64,000 nucleotides of DNA. It comes from Streptomyces xantholiticus (GTDB lineage: Bacteria > Actinomycetota > Actinomycetes > Streptomycetales > Streptomycetaceae). Positions 61,250-64,000 of this stretch are shown one piece after another; within the stretch, counting starts at the first letter, position 1, and every line of letters begins with the position of its first letter. Below the pieces are notes generated by a model. That model ran no database searches and had not been told where the DNA came from. It was given only the letters and a program-made list of their open reading frames with translations. The stretch covers positions 49,756-113,755 of the forward strand of contig NZ_BMWB01000010.1 in NCBI RefSeq assembly GCF_014651015.1, in the 5' to 3' direction. Made by a program: the position numbers and the translations under genes.

Positions 61250-61921
61250 GTGCATCCACCGCTGCCCTTCAACGCGCGCGCTGCCCGCACCCTGCGCGAG
61301 AAACTCGGGATGGCCCACGGCCACGTCGCCTACGGCATGCGCGCCTCCTACGGAATGACCCACATCACCCCCGACCACATCGCCGCATGGGAACGCGGCG
61401 TGGCCCTTCCCACCGCCGACGAACTCACCGCCCTGGCAGGCGCCCTGTGGTGCGCCCCCCGCGAACTCATGGGCCGCCCCCGCACCTTGCGCGAGCACCG
61501 GCTCGCCCGCGGGCTCCCCCTCGAGGACGTCGCCCGCGCCACCGGCCTCGGTATCGACGCCTACCACTACATGGAAGAGACCGGCCGATGGACCGGCGAC
61601 AGCCGGCAGTCCGTCGCACTCGGCGGCGTCCTCCAACTGCCCCCGCGCGACTTCATCGCCATCACCGGGCTCCAGGAGGAACTGGCCCGCCTCCTCACCG
61701 AAGCCGTCTCCACCCGCTGGCAGGCCCACATCCGCGCCATCGCCGCGCTCGTCTCGATGGAACGCCGCGACTTGAAGGACCCCCTGCGCGCCATGCACCA
61801 GGAGTACCAGACCCTCATGGCCGCCACACTCAGCCGAGCCGGCGGCACCACGGCCTCCGGCGAGGACGGGCGGCGCTACCTCGACGAGATCGTCGACACC
61901 TTCTGGGAGCGACTCCCGTGA
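61250..61921 (+). CDS. XRE-like regulator with two HTH regions
   Basis: 223 residues, GTG start. Two tandem Cro/C1-like HTH segments: residues 10-70 (AARTLREKLGMAHGHVAYGM, ITPDHIAAWERGVALPTADE) and 78-135 (RTLREHRLARGLPLEDVARA). The C-terminal 80 residues are helical. It diverges from the purine permease gene and is the obvious candidate to bind the inverted arms before that gene. Ligand unknown. Confidence 0.85.
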   Translation: MHPPLPFNARAARTLREKLGMAHGHVAYGMRASYGMTHITPDHIAAWERGVALPTADELTALAGALWCAPRELMGRPRTLREHRLARGLPLEDVARATGLGIDAYHYMEETGRWTGDSRQSVALGGVLQLPPRDFIAITGLQEELARLLTEAVSTRWQAHIRAIAALVSMERRDLKDPLRAMHQEYQTLMAATLSRAGGTTASGEDGRRYLDEIVDTFWERLP

Positions 61922-61962
61922 CCTGACGCGCCCGGCCCGTGACCAGCGGGCCATGAAGAAGA

Positions 61963-61998
61963 GCGCCCTCTGCCCGGAAGTTTCCGGACAGAGGGCGC
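61963..61998. terminator. Bidirectional terminator between XRE and glgP genes
   Basis: GCGCCCTCTG (61963-61972) pairs with CAGAGGGCGC (61989-61998), with an inner CCGGAA/TTCCGG pairing; total stem 16 bp with one mismatch. Confidence 0.9.
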
Positions 61999-62014
61999 AC
62001 GCCGGTCGGCGCCG

Positions 62015-64000
62015 TCACCGCAGCAGGACGCCGCCCGCCCCCTCGCCCGTCGCCTCCGACGGCACTGCCACCAGCCCCAGTTCCGCGCCCACCGGGACCA
62101 GCCGGTGCGAGGGCAGGATGCGGACCGTGTAGCCGAACGGCCCCGTGCGGTCCAGGGCCAAGGGCCCCTCGTACACCCAGCGTCCCTCGAGGTCCGGCCC
62201 GCCGGCCGGCTTCAGCGGGAAGGTACGGGCGTCTCGGATGGCGTCGTCGGAGTCGACGCGGCCCGCCACCACCTGCACCTCGACGTCGTCCGGCCGCAGT
62301 TCACCGAGCGCTGCCCGGACGCGCAGCGTGAGGGTGGAACCGAGACCGGCCGTGGCCGCCGCGCCGGCGGCCGCGTCCTGGTCGACGGCTTCCACATGGT
62401 CGACGGCCACCTGCCGCCACGCCGAGCGGACCCGGGACTTCCAGGCCGCGAGTTCCTGGGCGCTGGTAGCGTCCATGGACCGGTGCGCCTGTGCCGCCGG
62501 CGCGTAGAGCCGCTCCACGTACTCGCGCACCATGCGGCCCGCGAGCACCTTGGGGCCCAGCGTGGTGAGCGTTCGGCGGACCATCTCGATCCAGCGGTCC
62601 GGCAGGCCGCCGTTGCCCCGGTCGTAGAAGCGCGGGGCGACCCGCTCCTCGATCAGTGAGTACAGCGCCGCCGCCTCGAGTTCGTCGCGGCGGTCCTCGT
62701 CGGTGGACGCGCCGTCGGCGGTGGGGATCGCCCAGCCGAAGTCCGGCTCGTACCACTCGTCCCACCAGCCGTCGAGGACGGACAGGTTGAGGGAGCCGTT
62801 CAGCGCGGCCTTCATACCGCTGGTGCCGCACGCCTCCAGGGGGCGCAGGGGATTGTTCAGCCAGACGTCGCAGCCCGGGTAGAGCTTCTTCGCCATCGCC
62901 ATGCCGTAGTCGGGCAGGAAGACGATGCGGTGGCGCACCCTGGGGTCGTCGGCGAACCGCACCAGCTCCCGCACCAGCCGCTTGCCGCCGTCGTCGGCCG
63001 GGTGGGCCTTGCCGGCGACGACGATCTGGATCGGCTGGGTGGGGTGCAACAGCAGCTCGGTCAGCCTCTCCCGGTCGCGCAGCATCAGCGTGAGCCGCTT
63101 GTACGAGGGCACCCGGCGGGCGAACCCGATGGTGAGCACGTCCGGGTCCAGTACGCCGTCGATCCAGCCGAGTTCGGCCGAGCCCGCCCCGCGCTGGCGC
63201 CAGGAGGCGCGCAGCCGGCTCCGCACTTCGTGGACCAGTTGCTCGCGCAGCGACCGGCGCAGCTCCCAGATGTCGGCGTCGGGGATGTCGCCGACGGAGT
63301 CCCAGCGTCCGGAGCCCCCCACGGTCAGCGCGTCCTCCGCACGGGCCGCGCCGATCTGCCGGGCGCCGAGACGGAACACCTCGGGCGCCACCCAGGTCGG
63401 GGCGTGCACGCCGTTGGTGACGGAGGTGATGGGCACCTCCGCGGCGTCGAATCCCGGCCAGAGTCCGGCGAACATGCTGCGGCTGACCGCGCCGTGCAGC
63501 TCGGAGACGCCGTTGGCGCGCTGCGCGAGCCGCAGGCCCATCACGGCCATGTTGAAGAGGCCGGGCTCGCCGCCCGGGTAGGTCTCCATGCCGAGCTGGA
63601 GCACCCTGTCGACGGGCACACCCGGCAGTTCGGCGCCTTCGGCGAAGTGGCGGGCGACGAGGTCGCGGTCGAAGCGGTCGATGCCGGCCGGCACGGGGGT
63701 GTGGGTGGTGAAGACGGTCCCGGCCCGTACGGCCTCGAGCGCGGCGTCGAAGCCGAGCCCGCTGCCTCCGTGCTCGGACGCCTCGCCCAGTTCGCGGATG
63801 CGTTCGAGACCGAGGAAGCCGGCGTGGCCCTCGTTGGTGTGGAACACCTCGGGCGCGGGGTGACCGGTGAGCCGGCAGTACGCGCGCACCGCCCGTACGC
63901 CGCCGATGCCGAGCAGCATCTCCTGCAGCAACCGGTGCTCGCTGCCGCCGCCGTACAGCCGGTCGGTGACGTCGCGGGCGCCGGGGCCGTTCTCCTCGAT
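62015..64000 (-). CDS. glgP: Alpha-glucan (glycogen) phosphorylase, 5' part outside the window
   Basis: 661 residues visible; the frame stays open to the window edge, so the N-terminus lies beyond 64000. Marks of the DUF3417-type phosphorylase: NEGHAGFLGLERIRELGE, TTHTPVPAGIDRFDRDLVA and the PLP lysine in CGTSGMKAALNGSLNLSVLD. It releases glucose-1-phosphate from glycogen. It lacks any linked glycogen gene; glgX is 14 kb away. Confidence 0.95.
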   Translation of the reverse strand: MEENGPGARDVTDRLYGGGSEHRLLQEMLLGIGGVRAVRAYCRLTGHPAPEVFHTNEGHAGFLGLERIRELGEASEHGGSGLGFDAALEAVRAGTVFTTHTPVPAGIDRFDRDLVARHFAEGAELPGVPVDRVLQLGMETYPGGEPGLFNMAVMGLRLAQRANGVSELHGAVSRSMFAGLWPGFDAAEVPITSVTNGVHAPTWVAPEVFRLGARQIGAARAEDALTVGGSGRWDSVGDIPDADIWELRRSLREQLVHEVRSRLRASWRQRGAGSAELGWIDGVLDPDVLTIGFARRVPSYKRLTLMLRDRERLTELLLHPTQPIQIVVAGKAHPADDGGKRLVRELVRFADDPRVRHRIVFLPDYGMAMAKKLYPGCDVWLNNPLRPLEACGTSGMKAALNGSLNLSVLDGWWDEWYEPDFGWAIPTADGASTDEDRRDELEAAALYSLIEERVAPRFYDRGNGGLPDRWIEMVRRTLTTLGPKVLAGRMVREYVERLYAPAAQAHRSMDATSAQELAAWKSRVRSAWRQVAVDHVEAVDQDAAAGAAATAGLGSTLTLRVRAALGELRPDDVEVQVVAGRVDSDDAIRDARTFPLKPAGGPDLEGRWVYEGPLALDRTGPFGYTVRILPSHRLVPVGAELGLVAVPSEATGEGAGGVLLR

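Overview
The window is a 64 kb piece of a high-GC actinobacterial chromosome, almost certainly a Streptomyces. Evidence: GC-rich third codon positions throughout, many GTG starts, the gatC-gatA-orf-gatB and gcvT-gcvH-glyA-sdaA blocks, an RmdB-type cyclic-di-GMP protein beside ligA, an rheA/hsp18 pair, short EF-hand and STAS proteins, and dispersed Streptomyces GC-rich palindromes. From memory the gene order resembles the core arm of the S. coelicolor chromosome around SCO5444-SCO5501, read in reverse. I saw no phage, insertion sequence, CRISPR array, rRNA, tRNA or biosynthetic gene cluster.

Layout. 0-10 kb (minus strand): tRNA-dependent amidotransferase operon gatC-gatA-(77-aa membrane protein)-gatB, a membrane GGDEF-EAL protein (RmdB), NAD-dependent DNA ligase, and a short MetE/UroD-like methionine synthase. 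10-23 kb: small metabolic and regulatory genes (SDR, LOG, alpha/beta hydrolase, a 607-aa unknown, mnmA, Tat-exported amidase, cysteine desulfurase, TetR and WYL regulators with visible operators, thioesterase, TRIC-like channel). 23-29 kb: a complete oligopeptide ABC importer operon (binding lipoprotein, two permeases, two ATPases). 29-37 kb: a serine/glycine block, with two SseB-like proteins, a tandem glycine riboswitch, gcvT, gcvH, glyA and sdaA. 37-41 kb: a stress block, with rheA, triple operator, hsp18, two DUF2267 proteins and a STAS anti-anti-sigma factor, then an EF-hand protein, a GNAT enzyme, a candidate small RNA and an RsbW-like ATP-binding protein. 41-48 kb: crotonase, two tandem L,D-transpeptidase lipoproteins and glgX. 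48-59 kb: a heterodimeric ABC exporter, a secreted M4 metalloprotease, a small secreted protein, a LolD/FtsX-type ABC pair, and a helix-turn-helix plus Clp-N protein with its own repeated palindromes. 59-64 kb: an AzgA/PbuG-type purine permease divergent from an XRE regulator, and the 3' part of glgP running off the window edge.

How the genes work together. gatCAB makes Gln-tRNA and/or Asn-tRNA by transamidation. gcvT/gcvH (with gcvP elsewhere), glyA and sdaA interconvert glycine, serine and pyruvate under glycine control. RheA represses hsp18, and the downstream genes form a stress-linked run. glgX and glgP are both glycogen catabolism genes but lie about 14 kb apart and are not an operon. 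The least described items are the Clp-N/HTH protein with its twin operators, the candidate small RNA at about 41.0-41.16 kb, the apparent ATC start codon of an ABC ATPase, and the three evenly phased RheA-type operators.
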